NCBI GenBank assembly: GCA_015063005.1
Contig: SUTF01000001.1
Span: 124,001-188,000 of the forward strand
Direction of reading: 5' to 3'
Length of the DNA stretch: 64,000 bases
DNA from: Methanobrevibacter millerae
Lineage (GTDB): Archaea > Methanobacteriota > Methanobacteria > Methanobacteriales > Methanobacteriaceae
Positions 54,219 to 62,656 of the stretch are shown in pieces. How positions within the stretch are numbered: the stretch's first letter is position 1; each line of letters starts with the position of its first letter. The notes below the pieces were generated by a model that was not told the origin of the DNA, did no database searches, and saw nothing but the letters and a program-made list of their open reading frames with translations. Both the position numbers and the translations under genes were made by a program.

Positions 54219-54644
54219 ATGGATAAAAAGATGTTAATAATTGTTTTTGCAATTATAGCATTATTCGGAGGCCTTTTCCTATCTGGAACATTTGCTCAAA
54301 AAGATGTAAAGGTAGTGGAAGACGGCCAATATTGTACTGTCGATGAAGTTGCAGCATATATCAAGGAATTTCATAAATTGCCTAGCAATTATATAACGAA
54401 AAATCAGGCTAGGGATTTGGGATGGTCAGGTGGTCCTTTAAAAGAGTATGCTCCTGGTAAAAGCATTGGTGGTGATGTATTCGGTAACAGGGAAGGTGTA
54501 CTTCCAAAAACATCAGCCAAATATATTGAGTGTGACATTAATGCAAACGGAACATCAAGAGGGCCTGAAAGAATAATTTATAATAGTGATACATTTCAAG
54601 TGTATTATACAGCTGATCATTACAAAACATTCAAAGAGGTATAA
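54219..54644 (+). CDS. Secreted/membrane-anchored barnase-like ribonuclease
   Basis: The 141-residue protein has an N-terminal hydrophobic signal or anchor (MLIIVFAIIALFGGLFLSGTFA) and a domain strikingly like Bacillus barnase: FHKLPSNYITKNQARDLGW, APGKSIGGDVFGNREGVLP, ECDINANG, ERIIYNSD and TADHYKTF. The barnase active-site residues Lys27, Arg59, Glu73, Arg87 and His102 correspond to Lys53, Arg91, Glu104, Arg118 and His134, so it should cleave RNA. Two extra Cys (39, 105) could form a disulfide. AGGTGA overlaps the rfbD stop. A barstar-like gene follows at once, so it is likely a toxin with immunity. Confidence 0.9.
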   Translation: MDKKMLIIVFAIIALFGGLFLSGTFAQKDVKVVEDGQYCTVDEVAAYIKEFHKLPSNYITKNQARDLGWSGGPLKEYAPGKSIGGDVFGNREGVLPKTSAKYIECDINANGTSRGPERIIYNSDTFQVYYTADHYKTFKEV

Positions 54645-54646
54645 AA

Positions 54647-54883
54647 TTGAAGGTTTATGAACTTGATTATAAGTTAATTGAACAGGATGGTCATAAATAT
54701 ATCAAAAAGGCATTAGATTTTCCAGATTATTATGGTGAGAATTTGGATGCTCTTTATGACTGTTTATGTGATTTGGATTGTGAGATTCATTTCATTAATG
54801 CTTCTGATGTAAATGATTCTATTATGGACACATTTCATGATGCATGCAATGACAATGAAAATTTAATAATAAAATTTCTTTAA
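54647..54883 (+). CDS. Barstar-like ribonuclease inhibitor
   Basis: The 78-residue cytosolic protein contains LDFPDYYGENLDALYDCL, nearly the barstar interface helix. The barstar residues Tyr29, Asp35 and Asp39 that plug the barnase active site correspond to Tyr28, Asp34 and Asp38. It starts with TTG two bases after the RNase stop, with GAGGT seven bases before it inside the RNase gene. Tight coupling means inhibitor is made whenever the enzyme is. It would protect the cell from unexported or re-entering enzyme. Confidence 0.9.
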   Translation: MKVYELDYKLIEQDGHKYIKKALDFPDYYGENLDALYDCLCDLDCEIHFINASDVNDSIMDTFHDACNDNENLIIKFL

Positions 54884-54970
54884 GTAAATTTTTTATATTA
54901 TATTTTTCATAAAACTATAATAATTAACTTATTTTAAATTTTAAATACAAAAATGTGAGTTAGATTTTTA

Positions 54971-55756
54971 ATGTTTGAAGGGAATGAGCACATAAAAAAT
55001 TTTACTAAGTATTCATTTTTACTTACTGAATTGATTAAAAGGGATATTAGTGGAAAATATAAGGATTCTACTTTAGGTTTGTTCTGGAGTTTCCTAAATC
55101 CATTATTATCAATGATTGTGTTAACTATGGTATTTTCACAATTTTTCGGTGGATCAATTCCAAATTTCCCAGTTTATTTGTTAAGTGGTAAATTAGTTTT
55201 TGATTTATTTGCAAATGCTACTACTGGGGCAATGGATTCAATTAAGGGAAATTCAGAAATTATTAAAAAGATTTATGTCCCAAAATACATGTTTGCAGTT
55301 GGAATTGTATGTTCCGAATTCATTAACTTTTTAATATCTCTTATCGTGCTTGTCGCCGTGATGTTTGTAACTGGTGCACCATTTTACATGTCACTTTTAT
55401 ACTCCCCAATTCCATTGTTTTTCTTACTCGTATTGACAATGGGTGTTGGTTTGATTTTAGCTACGGCTACAACATTCTTTACGGATATTAAATATTTATA
55501 TGGTGTTTTAACCATGTTATTATCATTCATGACTCCATTATTCTATCCTATTGAAATGATTCCTGAGCAATATTTATTCTTATTTAAAATCAACCCATTA
55601 TATGCTGCAGTAAAATGTTTCAGGGATATTGTGTTGGCAGGTACTTTTCCTGAAATGAAATTTTTCATTTATTTAGTAATTACATCAATAATTGCACTAA
55701 TCATTGGAATATACTTATTTAATAAGTACCAAGACGAATTTATACTTAACATTTAG
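54971..55756 (+). CDS. ABC-2 polysaccharide exporter permease (Wzm-like)
   Basis: The 261-residue membrane protein has six helices and the family opening LLTELIKRDISGKYKDSTLGLFWSFLNPLLSMIVLTMVF, with FYPIEMIP and NPLYAAVKCFRDIVLAG near the end. It is the permease of the ABC-2 type that exports polyprenyl-linked glycan (Wzm, TagG). Its ATPase follows 11 bases later, and rhamnose genes stand on both sides. The exported glycan probably contains rhamnose. GTGAG precedes the ATG. Confidence 0.9.
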   Translation: MFEGNEHIKNFTKYSFLLTELIKRDISGKYKDSTLGLFWSFLNPLLSMIVLTMVFSQFFGGSIPNFPVYLLSGKLVFDLFANATTGAMDSIKGNSEIIKKIYVPKYMFAVGIVCSEFINFLISLIVLVAVMFVTGAPFYMSLLYSPIPLFFLLVLTMGVGLILATATTFFTDIKYLYGVLTMLLSFMTPLFYPIEMIPEQYLFLFKINPLYAAVKCFRDIVLAGTFPEMKFFIYLVITSIIALIIGIYLFNKYQDEFILNI

Positions 55757-55767
55757 GAGATTAAAAG

Positions 55768-57537
55768 ATGACAATTCAATTAAGATATCCAAAAAAAATT
55801 TCTCAAAAGGAAGATAGCGAAAAGTCCAAATGGGAAAATTTAGATAATATAATGCTTGATGATTGGGATGATGTTGCATCTACTTATGTGTCTCCTAAAC
55901 AAAAACCAGCTATTATTTCAATAAGCGATTTTAATTTTAATATTCCTGATGATGCTAGAGTTTCAGAAGTGGTGATTGAGCATGATTTTCACAAGGAATC
56001 CTCTCAAAAACCTATTGAAATAGAACCTCCTTTGATTACTCTTGTCATCGGTGAAAAAGAATTTGAAATCAATTCTTTTATTAATGCAGACATTTATCCG
56101 GCAGATCGTAGTGTTACAATACCATTGGAAGATGTTTTGGGTGAGGATGTTAAGGGCGATGATTTCAAAATCAATTTTGAATTTCCCGAAAACATAAACA
56201 AATATGGCGGTTTATTATTCTTTGATTTTGTACGTGTAAGATTGGTTTTTGACATTAAACGATACTTATTGACTTCCGGTGAAACCAATACTTATTTCCC
56301 TACTGAAGATGAACCTATTCAATTGGCTGTCGGTGATGAATTTAGATACTCATTGTATTTTAGAAATGTGAATGGTGTATCAACAGACCGTCAAGAAGTA
56401 AAAGTTAATATTCCAGAGGGTTTTGAAATTTTAAGATATTACTTCAAAGCATCAAAGATAAATAAATTAACAGATGATGATGTTGATGAAGAGTTGTATG
56501 AAGATGAATTCGATGAAAACACATTAATCTGGCATCCATCTGTAAGAGGTAAAGGTTCTGCAGCTATCAGATTAGTTTTGAGATGTACGGAAGAGGGTAC
56601 AAAGGCATTATCCGGTTATAATGAAAACTTCGGTATAACTCCTAATTTTTATGTTGAAGTTCATGATGAAAGTTTCGATAGTCCTCCAAACTTATTCGAT
56701 GAAACTACTAATGTATGGGGTTCAGAACTTAGTGATGATGAAAATTATCAGATAATGAATCAGGATGTCGTAATTGATGTTAATAATGTATCAATGGAAT
56801 TCAAGAAACCTCAGGAAAAAGTAGATAATCTTAAAGAATACTGTATTAAATGGGTTAAACGAGAATTAAAACCTAAAAATAAATTTAAAGCACTTGAAAA
56901 CGTTTCATTTTCTGTTAATAAAGGTGAAAGAGTTGGAATTATTGGTTTTAATGGTGCAGGAAAAAGTACTATATTAAAAATATTGTCTGGAGTTTTAAAG
57001 CCAACATCTGGTGAAATTCATACCTATGGTACTATAGCTCCATTACTTGAACTTGGAGCCGGTTTTGACCATAACTATAGTGGACGTGAAAACGTATTCT
57101 TAAACGGAGCTATTTTAGGATATTCCAGAGAATTTTTAGAAAGCAAATATGAAGAAATACTCGAATTTTCTGAATTGGAGGATTTCATAGACATTCCAAT
57201 TAAAAATTACTCTTCAGGTATGGTAGCAAAATTGGGATTTTCCGTTGCAACAATTGTAGAGCCTGATGTTTTAATATTGGATGAAGTATTGTCAGTAGGG
57301 GATGTAAAATTCCAGAAAAAAAGTGGAGATAAACTTAAATCAATGATGGGTTCTGGAGTAACAGTATTGCTTGTATCTCATGCTACCGATAACATTCGTG
57401 AATTGTGTACTCGTGCAATATGGCTTGATCATGGTAAGGTTGTAATGGACGGCGATGTTGATTATGTATGTGATGCTTATATTGAAGCAGCTAAAAAGGC
57501 ATCTGAAGAACAATTAAGTGGCTTGCAATTACAATAG
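55768..57537 (+). CDS. ABC exporter ATPase (Wzt-like) with unusual N-terminal beta-rich domain
   Basis: The 589-residue ATPase partner of the permease upstream. The ABC domain is at the C-terminus (about 340-580): FKALENVSFSVNKGERVGIIGFNGAGKSTIL (Walker A about 393-401), YSSGMVAKLGF signature, DVLILDEVLSVGD and the H-loop VSHATDN. The first ~340 residues are acidic and beta-rich; part of them (LAVGDEFRYSLYFRNVNGV ... EVKVNIPEGFEILRYYF) resembles a DUF11/Ig-like fold. Usual Wzt proteins carry the glycan-recognition domain after the ATPase. Here a beta domain comes before it and nothing follows. AGGAGAT precedes the ATG. Function as exporter is firm, that of the extra domain inferred. Confidence 0.88.
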   Translation: MTIQLRYPKKISQKEDSEKSKWENLDNIMLDDWDDVASTYVSPKQKPAIISISDFNFNIPDDARVSEVVIEHDFHKESSQKPIEIEPPLITLVIGEKEFEINSFINADIYPADRSVTIPLEDVLGEDVKGDDFKINFEFPENINKYGGLLFFDFVRVRLVFDIKRYLLTSGETNTYFPTEDEPIQLAVGDEFRYSLYFRNVNGVSTDRQEVKVNIPEGFEILRYYFKASKINKLTDDDVDEELYEDEFDENTLIWHPSVRGKGSAAIRLVLRCTEEGTKALSGYNENFGITPNFYVEVHDESFDSPPNLFDETTNVWGSELSDDENYQIMNQDVVIDVNNVSMEFKKPQEKVDNLKEYCIKWVKRELKPKNKFKALENVSFSVNKGERVGIIGFNGAGKSTILKILSGVLKPTSGEIHTYGTIAPLLELGAGFDHNYSGRENVFLNGAILGYSREFLESKYEEILEFSELEDFIDIPIKNYSSGMVAKLGFSVATIVEPDVLILDEVLSVGDVKFQKKSGDKLKSMMGSGVTVLLVSHATDNIRELCTRAIWLDHGKVVMDGDVDYVCDAYIEAAKKASEEQLSGLQLQ

Positions 57538-57646
57538 TTCTTCAAAACTTTTTTTTATTTAAATTATTTTTTTTCAAAATAGTTATTTTAATTAATTATT
57601 ACTTATAAAATATAAGTCATATATAAAAATTTTATAAGTGATTTTA

Positions 57647-58516
57647 ATGAAAGGTATTGTGCTTGCTGGTGGTTCTGGAACTCGTTTGTATCCGATTACT
57701 AAGGCTGTTTCTAAGCAGTTGTTGCCGTTGTATGATAAGCCGATGATTTATTATCCTATTTCTGTGCTTATGCTTGCTGGGATTAAGGAGATTTTGATTA
57801 TTTCTACTCCTAGGGATTTGCCTATGTATAGGGATTTGTTGGGTGATGGTTCTTCTTTGGGTATTAGGTTTGAGTATGCTGTTCAGGATCATCCTAATGG
57901 TCTTGCTGAGGCTTTTATTGTTGGTGAGGATTTTATTGGTGATGATAATGTTGCTTTGATTTTGGGAGATAACATTTTCCATGGACACAGATTCACCGAG
58001 ATTTTGGAAAGGGCAACTCAATTGGATGAGGGTGCTGTTATTTTTGGTTATTATACTAAAAATCCTGAGGCTTTTGGTGTTGTTGAGTTTGATGATGACT
58101 GGAATGTTTTGTCTGTTGAGGAAAAACCTGATAAGCCTAAATCTAACTATATTGTTCCAGGTTTGTATTTCTATGATAATGATGTGATTGAGATTGCTAA
58201 AAATGTAGAGCCTTCCGAAAGGGGAGAAGTCGAAATTACCTCTGTTAATGAAGAATATCTCAACAGGGGAAAATTAAAAGTTGAACTGTTAGGTCGTGGA
58301 ATGGCCTGGTTGGACACAGGTACTCATACTGGTCTTTTGGAAGCGGCTAATTTTATAGAAACAGTTCAGAAAAGACAAAGTTTATACATTGCATGTTTAG
58401 AAGAAATTGCATATAATAAAGGTTATATTGATGATGAGCAGCTTTTAAAGACTGCTGAAGAGCTTAAAAAGACTGATTATGGTCAATACTTGTTTAATTT
58501 AATTAAGGAGGATTAG
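57647..58516 (+). CDS. rfbA: Glucose-1-phosphate thymidylyltransferase
   Basis: RfbA/RmlA makes dTDP-glucose, the first step to dTDP-rhamnose. The 289-residue protein begins [19 protein letters not shown] and has [45 protein letters not shown] and [14 protein letters not shown]. The ATG at 57647 follows GTGAT; the GTG itself is in frame but is part of that site. Codons in the first ~300 bases are strongly T- and G-ending (GCT, GTT, TTG), unlike the neighbours. It begins an rfbA-C-B unit. Confidence 0.95.
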   Translation: MKGIVLAGGSGTRLYPITKAVSKQLLPLYDKPMIYYPISVLMLAGIKEILIISTPRDLPMYRDLLGDGSSLGIRFEYAVQDHPNGLAEAFIVGEDFIGDDNVALILGDNIFHGHRFTEILERATQLDEGAVIFGYYTKNPEAFGVVEFDDDWNVLSVEEKPDKPKSNYIVPGLYFYDNDVIEIAKNVEPSERGEVEITSVNEEYLNRGKLKVELLGRGMAWLDTGTHTGLLEAANFIETVQKRQSLYIACLEEIAYNKGYIDDEQLLKTAEELKKTDYGQYLFNLIKED

Positions 58517-58522
58517 ATATTT

Positions 58523-59080
58523 ATGGGTCAATTTAAATTTACTGAATGTGATATTGAGGGAATGTTTTTGGTTGAGCCTGCTGTTTTTGGTGATAATCGT
58601 GGTTATTTTATGGAAACTTACCATGAAGATGATTTTAAGGAAGCGGGTTATGATTTGACTTTTGTTCAGGATAATCAGTCATCTTCTACTAAAGGTGTTT
58701 TAAGAGGTTTGCATTTGCAGTTTAAGTATCCTCAGGGTAAACTGGTTCGTGTTATTAAGGGAGAGGTTTTTGATGTTGGTGTTGATTTAAGAGCTGACTC
58801 TCCTACTTATGGTAAATGGTTTGGAGCTATTTTATCTGAAGAGAACAAAAAGCAATTGTATATTCCGCCTTGCTTTGCTCATGGTTTTGTTGTTTTGTCT
58901 GATACTGCTGAGTTTGTTTATAAATGTACTGAGTTTTATCATGGTGAAGATGAGGGTGGTATTATCTGGAATGATCCGGACATTGGTATTGAATGGCCAA
59001 TTGATGATATTGATGAGTTAATATTTTCTGATAAGGATAAAGAATGGCCAACACTTGCTGAATCACAAATAAAATACTAA
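58523..59080 (+). CDS. rfbC: dTDP-4-dehydrorhamnose 3,5-epimerase
   Basis: RfbC/RmlC epimerises the keto-sugar at C3 and C5. The 185-residue cupin has EPAVFGDNRGYFMETYHEDDF, FVQDNQSSSTKGVLRGLHLQ (catalytic His), GKLVRVIKGEVFDVGVDLR, IPPCFAHGFVVLSD and FVYKCTEFYHGEDEGGIIWND. AAGGAGGAT overlaps the rfbA stop region. Like rfbA its codons lean to T and G. The order rfbA-rfbC-rfbB with rfbD placed 4 kb upstream completes the pathway within the locus. Confidence 0.95.
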   Translation: MGQFKFTECDIEGMFLVEPAVFGDNRGYFMETYHEDDFKEAGYDLTFVQDNQSSSTKGVLRGLHLQFKYPQGKLVRVIKGEVFDVGVDLRADSPTYGKWFGAILSEENKKQLYIPPCFAHGFVVLSDTAEFVYKCTEFYHGEDEGGIIWNDPDIGIEWPIDDIDELIFSDKDKEWPTLAESQIKY

Positions 59081-59097
59081 AAGGATGGTTTATATTT

Positions 59098-60105
59098 ATG
59101 AGTTCTATTTTAATTACTGGTGGTGCTGGATTTATCGGCAGTAATTTTGTTAAGTATATGTTGGATAAGTATTCTGATTATGATATTGTTAATTTGGATG
59201 CTTTGACTTATTGCGGTAACCTTGAGAATTTGAAAGATATTGAGGATATGGATAATTATACTTTTGTTAAGGGAGATATTCGTGATAAAGAATTGGTTGA
59301 TGATTTGGTTTCCAAGGTGGATTATGTTATTAATTTTGCTGCTGAAAGTCATGTTGACAGAAGCATTACTGATCCTGAGATTTTCATTAAGTCCAATGTC
59401 CTTGGAACACAGGTTTTGTTGAATGCTGCCAAGGAGTTTGGAGTTGAAAAATACATTCAAATTTCCACTGATGAGGTTTACGGTACACTAGGTGAGACTG
59501 GTTATTTCACTGAAACCACTCCTTTACAACCTAACAGTCCTTATTCTGCATCAAAAGCTGGTGGAGATTTGATTACACGAGCATACTTTGAAACTTTTGA
59601 TTTGCCAGTTAATATTACTAGATGTTCCAATAATTATGGCCCTTATCAGTTCCCTGAAAAATTGATTCCGTTAATGATTTCCAATGCATTGGAAGACAAG
59701 AAACTGCCGATTTACGGTGATGGAAAAAACATACGTGACTGGTTACATGTATATGACCACTGCCAGGCAATAGATCTTGTTTTACATGAAGGAAAACTCG
59801 GAGAAGTCTACAACATCGGCGGACACAACGAAAGGCAAAACATCCAAATCGTAAAATTAATCCTAGAAGCATTAGGTAAGGATGAATCATTGATTGAGTA
59901 TGTTGCAGACCGTCTAGGACACGACCGCAGATACGCAATTGACGCAGATAAAATCCGCAATGAACTTGGATGGGAACCAAAATACACTTTCGAAACAGGA
60001 ATAAAAGAAACAATCCAATGGTATTTAGACAACCAAGACTGGATGGACCAAGTAAAAAGCGGAGAATACCAACAATACTACGAAAAAATGTATTCAAATA
60101 AATAA
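59098..60105 (+). CDS. rfbB: dTDP-glucose 4,6-dehydratase
   Basis: RfbB/RmlB makes dTDP-4-keto-6-deoxyglucose. The 335-residue protein has ILITGGAGFIGSNFVKYML, FAAESHVDRSI, STDEVYGTLGE, the catalytic YSASKAGGD, RCSNNYGPYQFPEKLIPL and RPGHDRRYAID-like RLGHDRRYAIDADKI. The first two thirds use mostly T-ending codons while the last ~300 bases are A/C-rich with C-ending codons (ATC, AAC, TAC), a clear shift inside one gene. AAGGATGG lies before the ATG. Confidence 0.95.
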   Translation: MSSILITGGAGFIGSNFVKYMLDKYSDYDIVNLDALTYCGNLENLKDIEDMDNYTFVKGDIRDKELVDDLVSKVDYVINFAAESHVDRSITDPEIFIKSNVLGTQVLLNAAKEFGVEKYIQISTDEVYGTLGETGYFTETTPLQPNSPYSASKAGGDLITRAYFETFDLPVNITRCSNNYGPYQFPEKLIPLMISNALEDKKLPIYGDGKNIRDWLHVYDHCQAIDLVLHEGKLGEVYNIGGHNERQNIQIVKLILEALGKDESLIEYVADRLGHDRRYAIDADKIRNELGWEPKYTFETGIKETIQWYLDNQDWMDQVKSGEYQQYYEKMYSNK

Positions 60106-60116
60106 ATGGTGAATTT

Positions 60117-61244
60117 ATGAGCGTAAAGATTTCAGTAGTCTTGCCGGTATATAATGTAGCAAATTATCTAAGAAAATGTTTGGATAGCTTAGTTAACCAG
60201 ACTTTTAAAGATTTTGAAGTCATATGTGTTAATGACGGGTCTACTGATATGTCTTTAGGTATTCTGGAAGGTTATTCTCTGAGTGATTCTCGATTTAAAA
60301 TAATTAATCAGGATAATCAGGGTTTAAGCGGTGCTAGAAATACTGGAATTAAGGAAGTTCAAGGAGATTATATACTTTTTGTAGATTCAGATGATTGGTT
60401 GGAAGAAAATGCTTTAGAGCTTTTGTATCAACATGTAAGCGGTTTTGATTCTGATATCACTATGTTTAAATTCAAATATTTTGATGATGATACTGGAGAG
60501 TTTAGTGAGGGGCCATTTACAAACCTTGAAATAATCGATTCTTCCTATTATACTGGAAACTTTTGTTATATGGATGTTTTAGATATTATATTTAAGATAT
60601 CTCACGCTCCATTCAATAAATTGTATAAAACCTCATTTATTAAGAAATTGGATGCATGCTTCTTGCACGGCTCTTATTATGAGGATTTGGAATTCTTTTA
60701 TAAGGTATTTTTGAAAGCTAAAAAGGTTTCTGTATTACCTGAATTCTTATATTTCTACCGTATCAGGGATCAATCCATATCAACAAGCGGAGATGAAGGT
60801 TCTTTTGATATATTCAATATCTTAAAGTCCACAAAACAAAATTTAATAGATTCTAATATTTATGATGAGGTAAAACAGGAATGGCTGATGTTTGTCATTG
60901 TAAATTTGAAATATGTTTATTTAAGAATAATGGCTGACTTGAAAAATAGGTTTATCGATTCAATTAAAGAAAATTATGATGAATTTGAATTGGCTGATGT
61001 TGAAAATTTCGAAGGATGGCACTACGAGGATCAGTCATTTTATGAATCCATTTTGGTATGTGACAATTATAAGGAATTTGACTTATGTCGTGATAAAATA
61101 TCCTATGAAATATTGTCAAAGCATTATGAAACCTTATCAAATATCTATAAGCAGCAAATTGATGAGTTAACTAGGGAAAATAATGAATTAAAAGAACAGT
61201 TAGCTAATTCTTCTATTAAATCAAGATTTAAAAATATATTGTGA
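60117..61244 (+). CDS. GT2 glycosyltransferase with coiled-coil tail
   Basis: The 375-residue family 2 transferase has ISVVLPVYNVANYLRKCLDSLVNQ, CVNDGSTDMSLGIL, LSGARNTGIKEVQGDYILFVDSDDWLEE (DxD metal site about 90) and a later FYRIRDQSISTS. It ends in a short coiled coil (QQIDELTRENNELKEQL) and SRFKNIL. GGTGAATTT precedes the ATG. It follows rfbB by 11 bases and the next transferase begins 4 bases after its stop, so the genes form one unit. The donor may be dTDP-rhamnose, from context only. Confidence 0.87.
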   Translation: MSVKISVVLPVYNVANYLRKCLDSLVNQTFKDFEVICVNDGSTDMSLGILEGYSLSDSRFKIINQDNQGLSGARNTGIKEVQGDYILFVDSDDWLEENALELLYQHVSGFDSDITMFKFKYFDDDTGEFSEGPFTNLEIIDSSYYTGNFCYMDVLDIIFKISHAPFNKLYKTSFIKKLDACFLHGSYYEDLEFFYKVFLKAKKVSVLPEFLYFYRIRDQSISTSGDEGSFDIFNILKSTKQNLIDSNIYDEVKQEWLMFVIVNLKYVYLRIMADLKNRFIDSIKENYDEFELADVENFEGWHYEDQSFYESILVCDNYKEFDLCRDKISYEILSKHYETLSNIYKQQIDELTRENNELKEQLANSSIKSRFKNIL

Positions 61245-61248
61245 AATT

Positions 61249-62646
61249 ATGAATACTCAACTAAGCGTTATCATGCCGGTTTATAATGGTGAAAAGTATC
61301 TAAGGCAATGTTTGGATTCCATAGTGTCTCAAAGCATAGGCATTGAAAATATAGAGGTTATAATAGTTAACGACAATTCTAATGATGCTAGTCTTGATAT
61401 TATCAGTGAATATTCTTCCAAATATCCTAATTTTAAAGTAATTTCCAATGAAAATCAATTAGGTGCAGGTAAATCTAGAAATAAAGCAATTTTAGAAGTT
61501 AATTCTCCATATTTAACTTTTATAGATTGTGACGATTTCATTTCCCAAAATGCTTATGAAGATTCCTTATTGAAAATAAAAGAAAATGATGTGGATTTAT
61601 TAGTTTACAACTGGGAAACTTTCACCGGAACAGATTACGTTGAGCCTATCAATATTCACCAGCCAAACACTTCAGACAACATGTTAATATCATCTGTTGA
61701 TGAAAATCCTAAACTGATTTTTTCAACCGCTTCATGGAATAAGATTTATCATAAGAGTCTTTTTAAGTATTTGAAGTTCTCAGATGGATTATATGATGAT
61801 AATTTGGCTGTTGTAAGTGCATTGATTAATGCGAGAAAAATATATCTCTCTAAGGATTGCGTTTATTATTATAGAAAAAATTTAGACTCAACTACTGAAA
61901 ATATCACGCCAAAACATGCATTAAGTCTATGTGATTCAATTAGACAATTGGACAGCTTAAACAATACTGCTGTTAACTTATTGAACGTCAAATTTATCAA
62001 CGACGTGCTATTTTGGGTATATTTTTATGATTGGGCTATTGACGATGAAATTTCTGTTATTAATTATCTTAAAAATTCTATAGCTAAAGTTAATTCATCC
62101 GATTTGGATTACTTTAGAGATTTGTTTCCGGATTATGAGGCATTTTACAGACAAGATTGTCTTGATTTGGATAAATATGATGGTGAAACATTTTTGGCTA
62201 AATATAAGTATTTCAATAGATTATCCAAAGTTAAATCACAAGCCAGTATTTATGTGGATGAAGGCAATGGATTCAATGAGGATTCAAAAATATCTGTTCA
62301 ATATGTTCCTCATGACAACAATAATTTAACCTTTGATTTAAGCAGGTTTTCAAATATTGTTAATTTACGTTTTGACCCTCTGGAAGGCTCTTTCATCAAA
62401 TCAAAAATAAATAATTTGAGAGTTTTAGATGCAAACTCTGATAATTCAATAGATGATGAATATCAGATTTTCATGAATTTGGATCCTAATTATATAATTG
62501 CTAGTGATGCTGATTCAACTTTAACTATTGATTTTGACTTGGAATTTATATCCAATAATGAAATTGCAGGTTTTTTCGCTGAAAAAAATAATATTATTAA
62601 TGAGTTAAATAATAAATCTAAACAGAAAAGATTTAAATTTTTATAA
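61249..62646 (+). CDS. GT2 glycosyltransferase with C-terminal extension
   Basis: The 465-residue family 2 transferase has LSVIMPVYNGEKYLRQCLDSIVSQ, IIVNDNSNDASLDIIS, GAGKSRNKAILEVNSPYLTFIDCDDFIS and SWNKIYHKSLFKYLKFSDGLYDDN. The last ~150 residues are a beta-rich domain (KSQASIYVDEGNGFNEDSKISVQYV ... YIIASDADSTLTIDFDLEFIS) followed by a short helix with KQKRFKFL. Similar beta tails in bacterial wall-glycan transferases are thought to hold the acceptor; that is inference. GTGA overlaps the stop of the preceding gene. Confidence 0.85.
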   Translation: MNTQLSVIMPVYNGEKYLRQCLDSIVSQSIGIENIEVIIVNDNSNDASLDIISEYSSKYPNFKVISNENQLGAGKSRNKAILEVNSPYLTFIDCDDFISQNAYEDSLLKIKENDVDLLVYNWETFTGTDYVEPINIHQPNTSDNMLISSVDENPKLIFSTASWNKIYHKSLFKYLKFSDGLYDDNLAVVSALINARKIYLSKDCVYYYRKNLDSTTENITPKHALSLCDSIRQLDSLNNTAVNLLNVKFINDVLFWVYFYDWAIDDEISVINYLKNSIAKVNSSDLDYFRDLFPDYEAFYRQDCLDLDKYDGETFLAKYKYFNRLSKVKSQASIYVDEGNGFNEDSKISVQYVPHDNNNLTFDLSRFSNIVNLRFDPLEGSFIKSKINNLRVLDANSDNSIDDEYQIFMNLDPNYIIASDADSTLTIDFDLEFISNNEIAGFFAEKNNIINELNNKSKQKRFKFL

Positions 62647-62656
62647 AGAGGTAAAT

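Noticed and set aside
57644..58021. Minus-strand frame inside rfbA, 125 codons, Arg/Asn-rich
   Set aside because: Low-complexity shadow caused by the T/G-rich codons of rfbA.
59618..60097. A 159-codon open frame on the minus strand inside rfbB
   Set aside because: It mirrors the A/C-rich 3' part of rfbB, whose product is unmistakable. The antisense protein has no recognisable domain and no ribosome binding site.
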